Below, piece by piece: positions 1 through 11,706 of a stretch of DNA of 64,000 bases. The notes beneath the pieces are model-generated. The model was not told the origin of the DNA. It was given only the letters and a program-made list of their open reading frames with translations, and did no database searches. Position 1 is the stretch's first letter. The number at the start of each line of letters is the position of its first letter. The stretch is from the NCBI GenBank assembly GCA_037783545.1, contig JBBELK010000372.1, positions 248,001 to 312,000 of the forward strand, in the 5' to 3' direction. Source of the stretch: Henricia sp. BOLD:AAB3569. Its lineage: Eukaryota > Echinodermata > Asteroidea > Spinulosida > Echinasteridae. The position numbers and the translations under genes were made by a program.

Positions 1-290
1 AGTAAGTAAATTCATTCACTTGGCACATGCAGTAAGTGAAGTTTGTTGAAATCTTACATGCCAAAAATTAAGGGGTCTGTGCTGAACATTCAACAACTTG
101 GAACCTTCCAACTATTTACACAGATGAGTAGGTCAAGTCCGTACAATGTACATATATTTATGTGGCCTTTTCGCAAATTCAACTTGATGTGCTACAGGTT
201 TTGTCTTCACGATGATATACGGATACTATGTACAAAGATGTTGCTATTTTCTCCTTTAGCACAGTGCAGGTAATTTGCAGAATGAGTTAA

Positions 291-425
291 GTATCGTGGC
301 CGAGCAGTTTGAGTCATTTACTCAGGTGGAAACACCCAAATGTTGTGGTTTTCAGACTACATGTACTTGAGGTACTTGTGCCCTTGAGCAAGGCACTTGA
401 CCCCAATTGCTACATCCTGTGGACC
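291..425 (+). repeat. Degenerate tRNA-headed SINE copy
   Basis: It starts with CGTGGCCGAGCAGTTTGAG (box-A-like) and contains GTGCCCTTGAGCAAGGCACT, the shared SINE body word also seen near 9.8, 12.6, 31.5, 39.3, 43.4 and 49.2 kb. The 3' end is lost. Confidence 0.55.
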
Positions 426-700
426 CTTGGCCCGGACGTACGCTTCCAGAGCGCTTTTACCAACTCACTGTGTTCGCATTGGACTTTTCGTCTCGGGAAA
501 AAGTCCCTTGTCAATTTTCCTGGGCAGTAGTGGGCCAGAAAAAGAAACTGCTGGACTCGGGAAAAGTAACTGAGAGGAAAACGTCCTAGGCTTGGACTTA
601 AAATGGTAAAGTACCCATTGTCTCGGTAAGTTTTCCCAAAAAACATCCAATGCGGACAGGCCTTTAAGTGACATGAAATGCGCTATTAAAGGACACTAGA
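426..700 (+). repeat. Dispersed repeat, second copy near 14.0 kb
   Basis: The text around CCCGGACGTACGCTTCCAGA, CTCGGGAAAAGT and GAGGAAAACGTCCTAGGCT is repeated at 14010-14240, same orientation. No termini were resolved. Confidence 0.6.
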
Positions 701-2690
701 AATTTGTCAGTAAATTTATTTGTGTACACTCATTTCGCCACCGATTTCTCAAGCAATGAAATTGCGAAAAGGCCAATAATTTAGTTATTTTCCTAACTTA
801 GTTTTAAAATTATCCAAAAAAATGTTTCCGGAAAATGCAGTTTATGTATTGATTTATATCATCTCTCAAGCCAATTACTTTAATTTTACTTTGAGGGAAA
901 ATGTCATGATTTTATTAAGAAGTTGTCTCATAGGTTTAGTGCGTGGGGTCCCATGCAGTGGGTGTCCGTGCATGGTAATCTTTCCTATACGTGCTCAGAT
1001 CAAGGCCAATTTTACTATGAAATTTTGATATCTAAACTGTACTCAATACCTTGGTTAATTCAAAAGGTTGTAGATGTGCCTTTGGGCAAGGCATTTTACC
1101 ATAAATTGCCTCTCCACACACAGAAAAAAAAAGAGGTACTTTGGTAGTGAATATATAAAACTCCAGTATTTATTGATATCTTTATCAACCTGAGAATTGC
1201 CCAGATTTCCATGGTAAAATTGGCTCCAAGCACAAACAGTACACCTTTAAAGTTACAATAGAGACAGGTACTTACTTCATTTAAACTGGAACCTTGGCTG
1301 GTGATCAAAACCTGAGGAGAAAAGACAAAGTATTGCTGTTAATGAAATAAATAAAAGGTTCTCAAAACCCTTACAATGATCATTCAAATTAGCATCATTT
1401 TGTTGAATTATTGTTTTGTGGTAGCCTACATTGTAATTTAATTGTTCATATGTGGATTAAATAAGATTATTCTAGGTAAGAATTGAGGAGTTGATCAGAA
1501 TTTTCTTTTTCTTTAAAATGACTCATCAAGCATCGATAAGTGCAATTTAATGAAAAAAAAACCAAATTTTTGAGCGGGAAAAATTTACGATTTTATGAGG
1601 AAACACTTTTTCAGCTGGTCTCATATGTTTGGTAAGAATTTAGTACTCGGACATCACTATTTTTCTCTTAAAATGAATTATTAATCATCAATAAGTACAA
1701 ATCTAATGAAATTTTTTCCGTATACATTAAACAAAGATTTGAAAGAAATTACCTCCTGGAATCAACAGATAATCTCATTTTAAACGAGCGTGACCAGATT
1801 TTTCCTAAAAATGGATTGTGTACTAACCTAACAGTCATTTAATACTTCCCCAAAATATTATCCATGGGAATTAAGTAAACAGGAAATTTGCAATCCCCAA
1901 TTTGGATGTGAAAGCAAAAAAGTTGATGTAATTACTGCACTGCTTTATGTAACCATGCATTAGTTTACTAAACTTCGGTGAATTTTTGACGATATTCCTG
2001 GAAATACAAATTGAGGGTGCGAAATTTGTAGAATTGAGAAAAATATGCTAAATGATATGGTATCAAAATTGGGGGTTAAAAATGTGATCTGCAGGTCACG
2101 CTCCTTTAAAGAGGAAGAATCCCCCTTGACGAAAATCCAGCATTTAGGCTTTTTTCGATAGTCCAAACAATCCTCTTGCCGACGTGGATTTTTATTATTT
2201 TTTAATTGTCGGTTTTAAGTTGATAAATTGCAAGCAAAAGTGCGCCTTTCGAAAATGAGATTTTCGCGATTTCTGAAACGCTCATTAGGTATTTATGATA
2301 TGCGTGTGATCCCGTGACGCAATCCTGAGAAAGAGAAGTCAACACGATAGTTAGCTCCATACGTTTACACGCAAATAAATTAGAAAACCGTCTCTTTTAG
2401 ATGGTGTTTTTTGAAGAATTTTGTTGTTCCAAAAAGCCAGAGATATATATGCCCAGTAGCTGCGTGGTTGCATGTTTTACCAGACACTATGAAAAAAAAA
2501 GAGCAGAAAGATTTTCTTTTCTATTACCAAGAGAGAGAAAAATTAGTCGCTCATTCTATAACTTGTACGGCCGATGTCCAAACACGTGGAAACTAAGCCG
2601 CAGTGGACCGTACACAGACTGCTGTGAATGCCGGAACACCTCCATGATAAACAGAAAAACTAAAAAAATGTGGAAGGGGGGATTCTAGCT
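701..2690. other. AT-rich non-coding stretch
   Basis: Apart from the small exon candidate at 1276-1311, nothing codes convincingly. Two diverged copies of one word cluster (GGTAAGAATT, then ATCAATAAGT, then an A-rich run) at about 1475-1560 and 1630-1720 suggest an old repeat related to that at 3470-3500. Confidence 0.4.
1276..1311 (-). CDS. Candidate 36-nt exon of the same unidentified gene
   Basis: 12 codons, VLITSQGSSLNE, phase 0 to 0. The acceptor is TTCTCCTCAG and the donor GTAAGT is very strong. Joined to 3940-3980 it stays open. It would continue off the left edge. Confidence 0.38.
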
Positions 2691-2693
2691 GTT

Positions 2694-3420
2694 TAAGATA
2701 TACTTTCCACTTGCACTTTCTAGTTTCTACATTAAAATCACATTTTCTCCTTCAAAAATTGCATTCAGTTAGTGCACAAGACAACCATTCACGTGCGCGC
2801 GCAACGCCCTCTGTTGTCGCGCTTACGCACAGACCGCTCGTGCCGAAATTTTGTGCAGTACATTCTGCAGTAATTTTATCATTTATTTATCTCAGAAATT
2901 CAACATTTCCGACAGAAGTGCAAGTGGGAAGTTACATCTTAAAATTGGATGATCTGTTGATTCCAGGAGGTAATTTTATTCAAATCTTTGTTCAATGTAT
3001 AAGGGAAAAATACCGGGAATTTTACTAGGAAAAACTTATGGTATTTTTTTCGTATACATTGAACAAAGATTTTAAGGAAATTACCTCCTGGAATCAACAC
3101 AATGTAATTTTAAGATATACTTCCCACTTGCACTTTTGTCGCAAATGTTGCTTTTCTGTAGAAAAATCACGTTTTCTTCCTCAAATTGCCTTCAGTTAGT
3201 GCACAAGATAACCATTCACGCGCGCGCGCAGCGCCCTCTGTTGTCGCTCGCCATGTCATTTTGTGCATTACTTTATGCAGTAGTTTTATCATTTATTTAT
3301 CTCAGAAATGCAACATTTGCGACGGAAGTGTCAGTGGGAAGTATATCTTAGAATTGAATAAGCTATCGATTCCAACATTTACCCAAATCCGTGTTCAATG
3401 TATATGAAAAAAATACCAAA
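2694..3420. repeat. Array of foldback repeats
   Basis: Two direct units (2694-2942 and 3109-3352) each begin AAGATATACTTCCCACTTGC and end with its inverse. Between them (2954-3100) is another palindrome with arms starting GTTGATTCCAGGAGGTAATT. Both units share GTGCGCGCGCAACGCCCTCT-like text. It looks like a MITE duplicated in an alternating inverted layout. Confidence 0.7.
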
Positions 3421-3939
3421 CTTATAATTATTCCGAGTTGTCCGATGGGTTTAGTGCAGGAAAGCTCATGTTTCGGTAAAAGTTGAGAAGATGATCAGAA
3501 ATTTTGTTTTGGTATGAATTCCGTTCACTGGTTGCCACTGACATGCCGTGTGTTAAATCTATGGAAGGGCAGAAAAAGATAAGTATTTTCAAGGAAATTG
3601 TTGAATGTTTTTCACTGCAAAATTCACTTCCCTTTCAAATAGTTTGGTGGTTATCGAGTCAAAAGGAGAATAAGTGGAGGCCAGTAAACAGAATTCTTTC
3701 CTATTTTACTTTAATATACCTGCATTATTTTGTCTTTTAATGCAGCTTATCTTCGGCTAAAAAAAGGGAAATTTTGTTGTGAAAATATGGTTTTAGCATG
3801 AATAATGTTAATTTCTGGAAAAAAATTACCCTAATTTTTGTTAATGAGGTCTATAAGACAAAGAGCTGAAAGTGCAGGTATTCAAGTAAAATGTTTCTGG
3901 AATTTCTTTCAATTAAGAGTTTTAAAATCTGCAATTTAC

Positions 3940-3980
3940 CTGTTCCAAGAAGCCGCCGTTATCCAGGGCACGGCTCCAGT
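3940..3980 (-). CDS. Candidate small exon of an unidentified downstream gene
   Basis: 41 nt bounded by a strong acceptor (pyrimidine tract then TTTCAG) and a GTAAAT donor. Read in phase 1 it gives (D)WSRALDNGGFLEQ, ending in phase 0. It is same-strand with, but 7.7 kb beyond, the MYO3 stop. The phase matches the candidate at 1276-1311. No family was recognised. Confidence 0.4.
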
Positions 3981-4257
3981 CTGAAAGAGAAAACAACAGT
4001 TGCATGAGAAAGATGGTTACTTGATTCTCAAGTTGTTCCTGTTATAAGGGCCCCGCCCCTCCAAAAAGTCCAAGGAAGGAACCACAAGTCTCCTTTTCCC
4101 AAATTCACCCATTTTACTCAACCCACGTAAACTATCTTAAATCCCAAACCCCACAGAAGTACTTTTACCTACTTCAAGTAAAAAAACTTTAAGTCTTTAC
4201 CATTCTCACATAGCATGAAAACATAGGATAACCGTTACAATCGTCGAGTTTACGCAC

Positions 4258-4351
4258 CTAAAAAATCCAACAGTGTAGTAGATTATCGAGGACGTCCCGT
4301 ATCACCAGCATCCTGATCGGCCGTCGGTAGTTCATCTGTTGCAAAATCTGC
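4258..4351 (-). other. Possible exon upstream of 3940-3980, with an in-frame stop
   Basis: 94 nt between an AG acceptor (CAGCAG) and a GTGCGT donor. In the frame whose phase fits 3940-3980 it ends STTLLDFL(D), but a TAA precedes this. It could be a 5' UTR exon with no start seen, a pseudogene exon, or a chance match. Another frame reads QILQQMNYRRPIRMLVIRDV and stops at the donor. Confidence 0.18.
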
Positions 4352-5660
4352 CTGCTGCTTTCACGGCTCACTGCACTGCTTCGTCCGGAATGCGGTGGTT
4401 ACGTGACCGAAGAATGGACAGGCAGGCTTGGAATTTTTGGAATCGACTCCGATTCCACCCGGAATCGATTCCATTTTCCCCACGGGAAAACGTTAAGTAT
4501 ACTAAGCGTTTACCCAAATAATTGGCACTGAGCGGTACTAAACATCCATTAAATCATCAGAACTAAGCTGCTGAGTACTCTTGCAAAAGCCGTGTATTTT
4601 GGCTTCGGAATTGCTAGGAATCGGCAAGCCATCTCTGGGGATCGAATCTAGAGATAAAAGGAATCGATTCCTGAAAATTTGGAAAAGTGAGTCAGATTCT
4701 TAATGTGGAATCGATTGTACTCGACTCCGGCATTTAATCGACCAAGCAAACCCCACAGTATCTGAGATACACCTGCCAATCACCTGTTCCTATTGTATTT
4801 AAACATCTTATAATTATTATGTGTAAACACAGTGTGGGGTAATTAAATAGACTGCATGCCGAAGTGAATACGTCATCTTTTGTTAGTTGCCAAGGCAATG
4901 GCTCTACACTAAAAATCACTGAACCGTGTCCCTGTGCTTTTGTAATGGTACTTTTTCCGACGGACGGTCACGGTGTTCGACCCCGAGCTCGGAATCAAGT
5001 GTAAACAGCAAAAGCTTGTTTTTATGTATACGTTTTAATAAGCAATTGCTAATCTAGGAAGCTTTTGCTTGGAGGAAATTAGTTCTTGCTTTTATTCTTA
5101 TTCCTTTATTATTTAATTCACACCTGCCGCATGCACCACATAGCAACAAAACTGTAATCTGGTCAAGTGGATACTAAGTGTGCACGTGGAAGGAGGTACG
5201 TCATCAGCACACCAGACGCCATTCACGTGGCAACGCAAACAATTAGTTATAGGCCCTGTCACTATACAGGGGCTTTCGAGATACTTGCACCTTGTAACAC
5301 CAACATGAAATACACCTTTTATTTGTGAATACCACTTGCCGACCATTCCTGTACCCACATGGGAAAAGTAAATCAACTTTCATTTCAACTTACAACTTTG
5401 AACATAGCTGACCTAATCTAACCTTAGCTGCCCAATTCCGCTGCCGATTGGAAAGGTGCCGGTTACGTATGCAAGCCTCGTTCCGAAGACGAGGCTTGGA
5501 ACGCATATTAGTCTGGTACTTTCTAATAAGCAGTTTGCATTCCACGAAACTGATTCAAGAGGCCCATTTTGTTCTATCCATATGCAGCACGATATGTGGC
5601 AGAGGGTACGGTACGCCGGCGACTATATATAGATACCCTCCTATACAAGCTACCGACAAC

Positions 5661-6152
5661 CAGTACAGTGGTGTAGTACTCGAGTACTCGGACTCTAGTC
5701 ACAATTTTCGTGACTCGGACCCGACCATGATGCTCGGACTTGAACATGGTGACTCGTGACTAACGAGTCACATATTTCAAAAAAATAAAATATATATATT
5801 TGCCCGTTTAAAGGCACAGGCTCGTCAGCAATACGCGCGCGCCAAATTCGTGCCACGAAATACGCAGCTCCATGCCTTTGCTATGGAGCTGCGTATTTTG
5901 TGGCACGAATTTGGCGCGCGCGCATTGCTGACGAGCTGTGCCTTTGATGCAGGATTCTTGGGGGAAACAGTCCGATGCGTGAAAAATGTACACAACAGCC
6001 CCACCGGCATGGATACGTCATTTCACATAGGGCCTATTGTGTGACGAAATATAGCAGATTCAGTTTCATTAATTTGGCGAACAAGTGACTCGAGACTCGG
6101 ACCTAACGACTCGAGAATCGGACTCGCTATTGGTGACTCGATTACAACACTG
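5661..6152. mobile_element. hAT-type MITE with 8-bp TSD, carrying a nested palindrome
   Basis: The ends are CAGTACAGTGGTGTAGTACT on the left and GATTACAACACTG on the right. The flanking 8-bp duplication CCGACAAC is exact (5653-5660 and 6153-6160). Internal text is rich in GACTCG and ACTCGG words. The palindromic element at 5810-5945 is inserted inside. No transposase. Confidence 0.85.
5810..5945. mobile_element. Near-perfect 135-bp palindrome MITE, copy 1
   Basis: Arms of about 62 bp start AAAGGCACAGGCTCGTCAGC and meet at GCTCCATGCCTTTGCTATGG. Other copies lie at 29586-29717 and 36683-36823. The arms contain GCGCGCGC and would extrude a long hairpin. Confidence 0.88.
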
Positions 6153-6160
6153 CCGACAAC

Positions 6161-7209
6161 TGTATTACGCGCGTGCTAAATCTCACAAATTACAACATCC
6201 AGTGGAAATAAATGACGCAAACAGTCTTTTCTACTTCAAACTGCATTATTTTATGTACACGTATATATCAAAATGTTCCTAAAATCCTTTGACAATGCAA
6301 TATATACATGATATAACAACTCTCATTTTGCACTCTTTAAAATATGTAAATATTTACTCTAAATCACATACCGTTGTAAAAGTAAACTCCAAAAATAAAT
6401 CTGTAGAATAAATATTTTACCTTTTAGTGCAAGAATTGATACATTGAAAATCACTTCACGCAAATACCGCGTTTTCATAATTGTCTAGTCTATTGGAAAA
6501 TAAACCCCTCAAAAACGTTTGTAACCGATCATATGTTGCATACCAATGGAAAGGTCATATACGTTGCCTTTCACAGCGACCTAATGCACCTCTTATATGA
6601 ATGCCAGTGGATCTGAAACAGAATGTGGCATAATATGCCATGTGGAGAACAGAACAACGAACTCTGTCATTAATATAAGGAATAAAGTTCGACATTGGCA
6701 ATGTTTGTGCTGCTCATCCTACAAATGCATGATCATACCAAATGGGACATCATTGTTACGCTTTCCAATGATATAACATACAATGCTATTTAATAATAAT
6801 AAAAATAAACATACGATCGACCAAACAAGTTTCCAAGCTTTTTAGGCTTATTTGGTATTAAAATAACCCTTCATCGGACACGTAAAAATAATGCGAATGA
6901 AAAATTGCACTTCACAGAACGAACCACAACACATTTCGTGTTTGTTGAGAAAAGACAAAAAAGCACTTAATTTAATTTGACAATAAGTTTAAATCCTAAA
7001 ATTCTTTTGAGGCGGGTGTGAAGGGGCGGGGCGAGAGAGGTGAGAGGGAGGAGTCTTGGAACGAAAGTCCCCAATGTGTACCGAAGTAAATTTTGGCCAA
7101 GTGCAAGATGACGGTGTTTTTCACGCTTTTGAAAAAAAAAAAGCTTTTCAGTTGACTGTTCAAAATATACATATAGATGCGCTTTTGAAATCTGGAGAGC
7201 AGAACTTTC
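6161..7209. other. AT-rich intergenic sequence
   Basis: No gene or recognised repeat. Only a short G-rich patch (GGGGCGGGGCGAGAGAGG, 7022-7039) stands out. Confidence 0.5.
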
Positions 7210-7570
7210 CACTGTAAAGGCCCAGTGCATCATTTTGCAGTGATCCGAAATTTCACTTCATGAGTTGACAAGAATTCCCCTAATTCAAAGTGTTGATAGC
7301 AATGGTAACAAACACCACATGGTTTTTTCCCCTGTGTAAAATGGTACCTTTGTAGGAGAATTTGCCAACTAAAGGTGCTTTTTTAAAAACATTGTTTGCA
7401 AACAATTTTTTTTAATCATATATTCAACACCAAAACAATGCCTGGATTGTTAAGGTTTCTGAAGGATTGCTGCATCTATGTAGCTGAAATTTATTTCCAT
7501 TCTTCTTTAGATATATAGGCCTAATGCTGCTGTTCCACGGATTTGTAAAAAGGATTTCATCTGCAAATTA
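7210..7570 (+). repeat. Dispersed repeat family R1, copy 1
   Basis: It carries GTTGATAGCAATGGTAACAA, then ACACCACATG, GGTACCTTTGT, TGCCAACTAAAGGTG and GCATCTATGTAGCTGAAATT. Related copies lie at 19985-20340 (-), 30040-30960 (+, split), 51420-51600 (+), 55250-55660 (+), 57668-58010 (-) and 60935-61300 (+). It has no coding capacity. Confidence 0.85.
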
Positions 7571-7678
7571 TAATGGAAAAAAAACCGGGGGCATCGCCCC
7601 TCCCCCTGTCGTGACGTCATTAGTGCGGAGCGCTATAGACTACTAACCAACTTTGTTTACATTGTATTGTAACTGTTT

Positions 7679-9000
7679 TTAAGGAAAGTCAAAAACATGT
7701 GGGCATGTGATGTTCGCCTTTGCCGCTGCTTTTTCTACGTTCTGCACTTTTTGTATGTCCAAGTTGTACAACCATTTCTGGTAGGATTTCCTGACATTCT
7801 GGTAATGTTTCTCGATAATTGCTGCGCAATTGTTTCTGCCTGTTGGTCCGTTGCACCACGTATCCAAGTGGTGGTATCTTATATGCTCAAATTCAAACAG
7901 TTGGAAGTTAACGGTGTCTTTAAATGTTTCACAGCCGATGGGCAGCTTGTCTACGACGCGCTTTGCTATGCAGTAACCCTGTTTCAGAGGAGTGTGCCGT
8001 CCTTTATACTCGTAAAATTTTTCGTGTCCGGTGACGTGAACCTCCGGCGTAAGGTCGGCCGCTGGAAGCCTCAAACTGTCCACTGTGCGCTTGTTCACAT
8101 CAAGATGCCAGTCGTAGCGGTCGTGTTCAAAGTAGTAGGCATAGGCGAGAATGAGTGTTATACCGGACTTGTGATTAGCTTGGGTGGGTCGTGGAACATT
8201 CTGAAGGCATCTTCAAAACTTGATACATTGAGATGTTTAAGGATGTAGTTTCGGTAGTTGGTGAAAGTGTCTCTCCAGATGATCGTAGGGAAGTAAATCA
8301 TAAGATGGGCCATCAGCTTCTTGCCAATAGCAACTCTTCTTGACGTATCCCAGTAATAATGAGAGTTTTTCATCATGCTCTTTCCTTTAACTCGCAATTT
8401 ATTGCCTTTAAAGATGTTTTCTGGCGTAACTGGCGTGCTAAACGTTGCGTCCACGTCCATCCAAGCAATGATGTCGGCGTCGATGTATAGATCCATGAAG
8501 AAACTGCTCCACAATTACAACTGCCGATTGTAACCGATGCTAAATCCTTTGATTTCAAGTATAGTGCGATCTTTGGGTAGAGGCTCGTACAAGATTCTAA
8601 TATCAAATCCGAGGGAATGTTGCTGTTTCTGAAGTCGAGCTGCAAACTCATGATCCGCCTCTGATTCCTCATCAAGAATTAAAGTGACATTCCCAAGCTT
8701 CGGTGACCAGAACAGCGCAGCGGAACGAAGGACTTTACAGTACAGAAACTGCAACAGTCTCGGTATGGCAGCCATTCGGATAGTCATCTCCATACTGTAG
8801 CCTGCAGTTTTGTTTATTGACGTTAGTTGCGCTATGTTTTTCTGATCATGGAGGATGGAAACTGGTTTTCCCATGGTGTTATTAGTCATGTACGAAATTG
8901 GCTGTCTTTCACTGGCTTTAAGGTGCATCATTGTTATCAGTAATACAGTCATAACGGCGATGTAACTCATTATGAAGAAAGCTAAGGTTTTTGCCTCCAT
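7679..9000 (-). pseudogene. Intronless glycosyltransferase-like type II membrane protein, disrupted
   Basis: The ATG at 9000-8998 (context GGCACTATGG) starts a protein with one N-terminal signal-anchor helix (AFFIMSYIAVMTVLLITMM), then LGNVTLILDEESEADHEFAA. The block DIIAWMDVDATF is acidic, with a DxD-type metal-binding motif as in nucleotide-sugar transferases. The layout is that of a Golgi type II enzyme of about 440 residues. Two lesions are seen. One is an in-frame TAA at 8515-8517, inside a short TTGTAATTG repeat; the next frame resumes at once with LWSSFFMDLYIDADIIAW. The other is a one-base frameshift near 8160-8195, after which the frame continues as TLILAYAYYFEHDRY to the TAA at 7679-7681. 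No introns are visible. The exact family is unknown to me. Assembly or base-call error is an alternative for each lesion, though two are less likely. Confidence 0.7.
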
Positions 9001-9542
9001 AGTGCCAATTCTCGCTTGAATACCATTTGACAAAACAGGCGGAGATCTGGCACCTTGCCAAGGTTAAAATGACCCGGGGCATGCATTTTTTTTAAATGAC
9101 GTGCTGTAAACACACTGGACAAAATTTAAGGGGACATGGTGCAGGGGAATTACCCGGTATTAAGCAAAAATACATGCAGTAGGGGGAGATTCTAGTGAGC
9201 TTTTGTTGTAAAAATAAAAAAGATTGCAGTTTAAAAACTGCAGGGAACATTCCCATGTCGTGTTTGTTATAATAAGCCTTTAAAAAGAACACGGTCAAGA
9301 AGATTGTTAAGCAAGAATACACCTGGTTAGAGAAGGTCCTAGTGAGCATTTGTTGACAAAAAATGCACTTGAAGGATACAGTTTGACAACTGCAGGGAAC
9401 ATACTTAAGGACAACAATGGATAAGGCAATGTGAAAAAAAAAACGTTATTTGCCAGCGTCCCATGATTAGGTAAGATTTGTAGATAGTCTTTAAGACAGT
9501 TTTAGGTGTACTGTAATCTCAACAATGTTTAAAGTTTTATAT

Positions 9543-9970
9543 TTTTATTTAATGGGTTTAATGAACTTCAAATTGCAGCCCGTAGACTGAATTGCATGAA
9601 GCTTACAAGTATCTTCCACCTAAACATCGAGATACACAGGCGCCATTGGCAGCCTATGGCCAGAGACACCGGGGAATCCCCTTGCTCTGGGATCTTTTAA
9701 CTGCATTACACAACACACTGGACCAATGGCTTTACATCCGTTCAGAAGAATGGGGCAATTGTGGTTACGTGTCTTGCTCAAGGACACAAGTACCACGGCC
9801 GGGTATCGAACCCTCAACATCAAGTTTTCACCCCTGACACTATGAACATCTAACAATGGAAATTGGGCACACACCATTGTTACTAACAATGGGGTTACAA
9901 TGAACATGTACATGTTCTTGCTCATAGTGTGATGCGAGTCAACGACCTAAACCACTCGGTCACGTTATCC
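9543..9970 (-). mobile_element. tRNA-derived SINE with a nested insertion
   Basis: On the minus strand a box-A region (GACCGAGTGGTTTAGGTCGT) is followed by a box-B-like GGTTCGATACCC, the shared GAGCAAGACACG body and a 3' unit ending in an ATTAAATA-type tail. The tRNA-like head is split by a small foldback at 9838-9930 (arms start ACACTATGA). Confidence 0.72.
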
Positions 9971-11250
9971 AACAAATCTTTCCTAATAATGGGAAATTCG
10001 TAGCAATGTAAGGCAAACTACATAATGCAACACCATTCAATCGCTATCTTGTACAATGTGTAATAAAACTAGTATATTAATAACCTTTTCGTGTACTTTA
10101 CAATTCACTTGAATTCATCACCTTTGTGCCAGAAATTTTCAAGATTTGCATTGCTTCTTGCATATATTAAACCCTTAAAAGACTACTATGTAAAACCACT
10201 GCCAATATACACCAAAAACACTAACAGCTACCTTTCTTGCACTCCTCTGAAATTGCACCTATAGCAATAGACAGCTGAAGTGTGACGTGGGGTTGCCATG
10301 GCAATTCACTCGGTAGTCTATTTTGATTACTATGGAGTACACCATACTATGCACCCTTTGTGCGTTGCCAAGGTTACTTAGTCTATAATAAAACCAGTGA
10401 GAACTGTTTCACTGCACTTTAGCAATGGATGTTTCAGTTTACCAGCAAATATTTACACCCTGGCAACTGCAACAGCGTCGCTAGACCATTTTGAATGGGG
10501 GGTGTGACCATGAATTTGCCGACGGTTGACGGACCATCCTGGTGTCGTTCAGCGGGGGCAGGGTGCATGGTGAGGGGTGAGCGCTCCGGCCCAACAGCTC
10601 GTGTGAACATAATCTAATGTGATAGCATTGCCGTGTAATACGAGTGCCATAATAGCATTGCCGTTTGATAGCCGTGGCGTTTTGATCAGCAGTGTTAAAT
10701 ATCATTTTAAGTTTTCATTGTTTTAAATTTCTTTGCCGACAGTACCTTGACTTTGCCGATAAAAATTAATAATTGGGGCGGGGAGGCATTTGACAATGCA
10801 GGTTTACCCACAGCATTTAGTTCGGTTTCCCAACCATTACTTGCTGATACCCATTTATACACCTGGGTGGAGAGAGACAATGTGGAGTAAAGTGTCTTGT
10901 CCAAGGACACAATGCGATAGCAGTGACCAGGCTTCGAACCACGGACCTATAACCCCAAAGTCCAACGTGCTATCCACTAGACCACCGCGTCTCCCATAGG
11001 GTCATACTATCATATACATAAATATGACAATACGAAATTGTTTCAAAATTTCAGCTTATTCTAGAATTAAGAAAAAAATATGCATATATATACTATTTGC
11101 ACTTCAATTTACGACAAAAATATGGAATGCTGTTATAGAAAGTGAGGTAAAATATGATAGCCTGTTGTTGCACTCACACATTTAATTTAAAATCTGAGAT
11201 TTTCACTTTTGATACGGACGAATGTCCATGAATTTTGGAAATCTGAATGC
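9971..11250. other. Intergenic, mostly unremarkable
   Basis: At 10855-10985 there is a degenerate tRNA-like SINE trace (CTTGTCCAAGGACACAATGC, then GGCTTCGAACCACGGACC) ending in a box-A-like inverse. Otherwise AT-rich with nothing supported. Confidence 0.4.
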
Positions 11251-11261
11251 AGTGAAAAACA

Positions 11262-11345
11262 ACTTGGTTCCACCGGGATTCGAACCGCGGACCTTCTGCT
11301 TGACGTGCAGATGCCCAATACAAATCGAGCTATGAAGCCAACTGG
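11262..11345 (-). repeat. tRNA-like pseudogene or SINE head
   Basis: On the minus strand: GGCTTCATAGCTCGATTTGT, an anticodon-type hairpin TCTGC-ACGTCAA-GCAGA, and GGTTCGAATCCCGG. The T-stem and acceptor stem have mismatches, so a functional tRNA is unlikely. The segment AGCAGAAGGTCC resembles tRNA-Val. A fragment of the same type is at 40437-40490. Confidence 0.5.
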
Positions 11346-11626
11346 TGATCTCGAAACAAGGTATAGAGCCTTTGCACGGCGGCCATGACAGGGGGCAGTC
11401 ACATTGTTACCATGTGTTCATGCATGAGTAGGTGCTTTGTGGTTCTATTGTTAACTCATTTAAATAAGAAAACCTGCCCCCTGTCATGGCCGCCGGTGCA
11501 GAAGCTCTATTGCAGTTGTTCCTCACTTCAAGTTTGTGACAAAAAGGCAGTCGGTGAGGTTTAAGGCTAGAAAGTAGAAATTAAACTAGACCTCAAATTT
11601 AAAAAAATATTAAATATAAATATAAA

Positions 11627-11632
11627 TTTATT
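11627..11632 (-). promoter_or_regulatory. Candidate polyadenylation signal of MYO3
   Basis: AATAAA on the minus strand, 75 bp downstream of the MYO3 stop. The region is AT-rich, so a chance match is possible. Position is the main support. Confidence 0.4.
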
Positions 11633-11706
11633 ACCATGATTCAAGACAATATTTCTTACTCACGTCTAGATTATCAATCTATCAATTGAAGAAAAAAATG
11701 ACAAAC

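Noticed and set aside
7697-8248. 183-codon plus-strand open frame
   Set aside because: It lies antisense to the glycosyltransferase-like gene and has no domain or start context; it is a shadow of codon bias.
11262-11345. Functional tRNA gene
   Set aside because: Two mismatches in the T stem, mismatches in the acceptor stem and C at position 33 instead of T.
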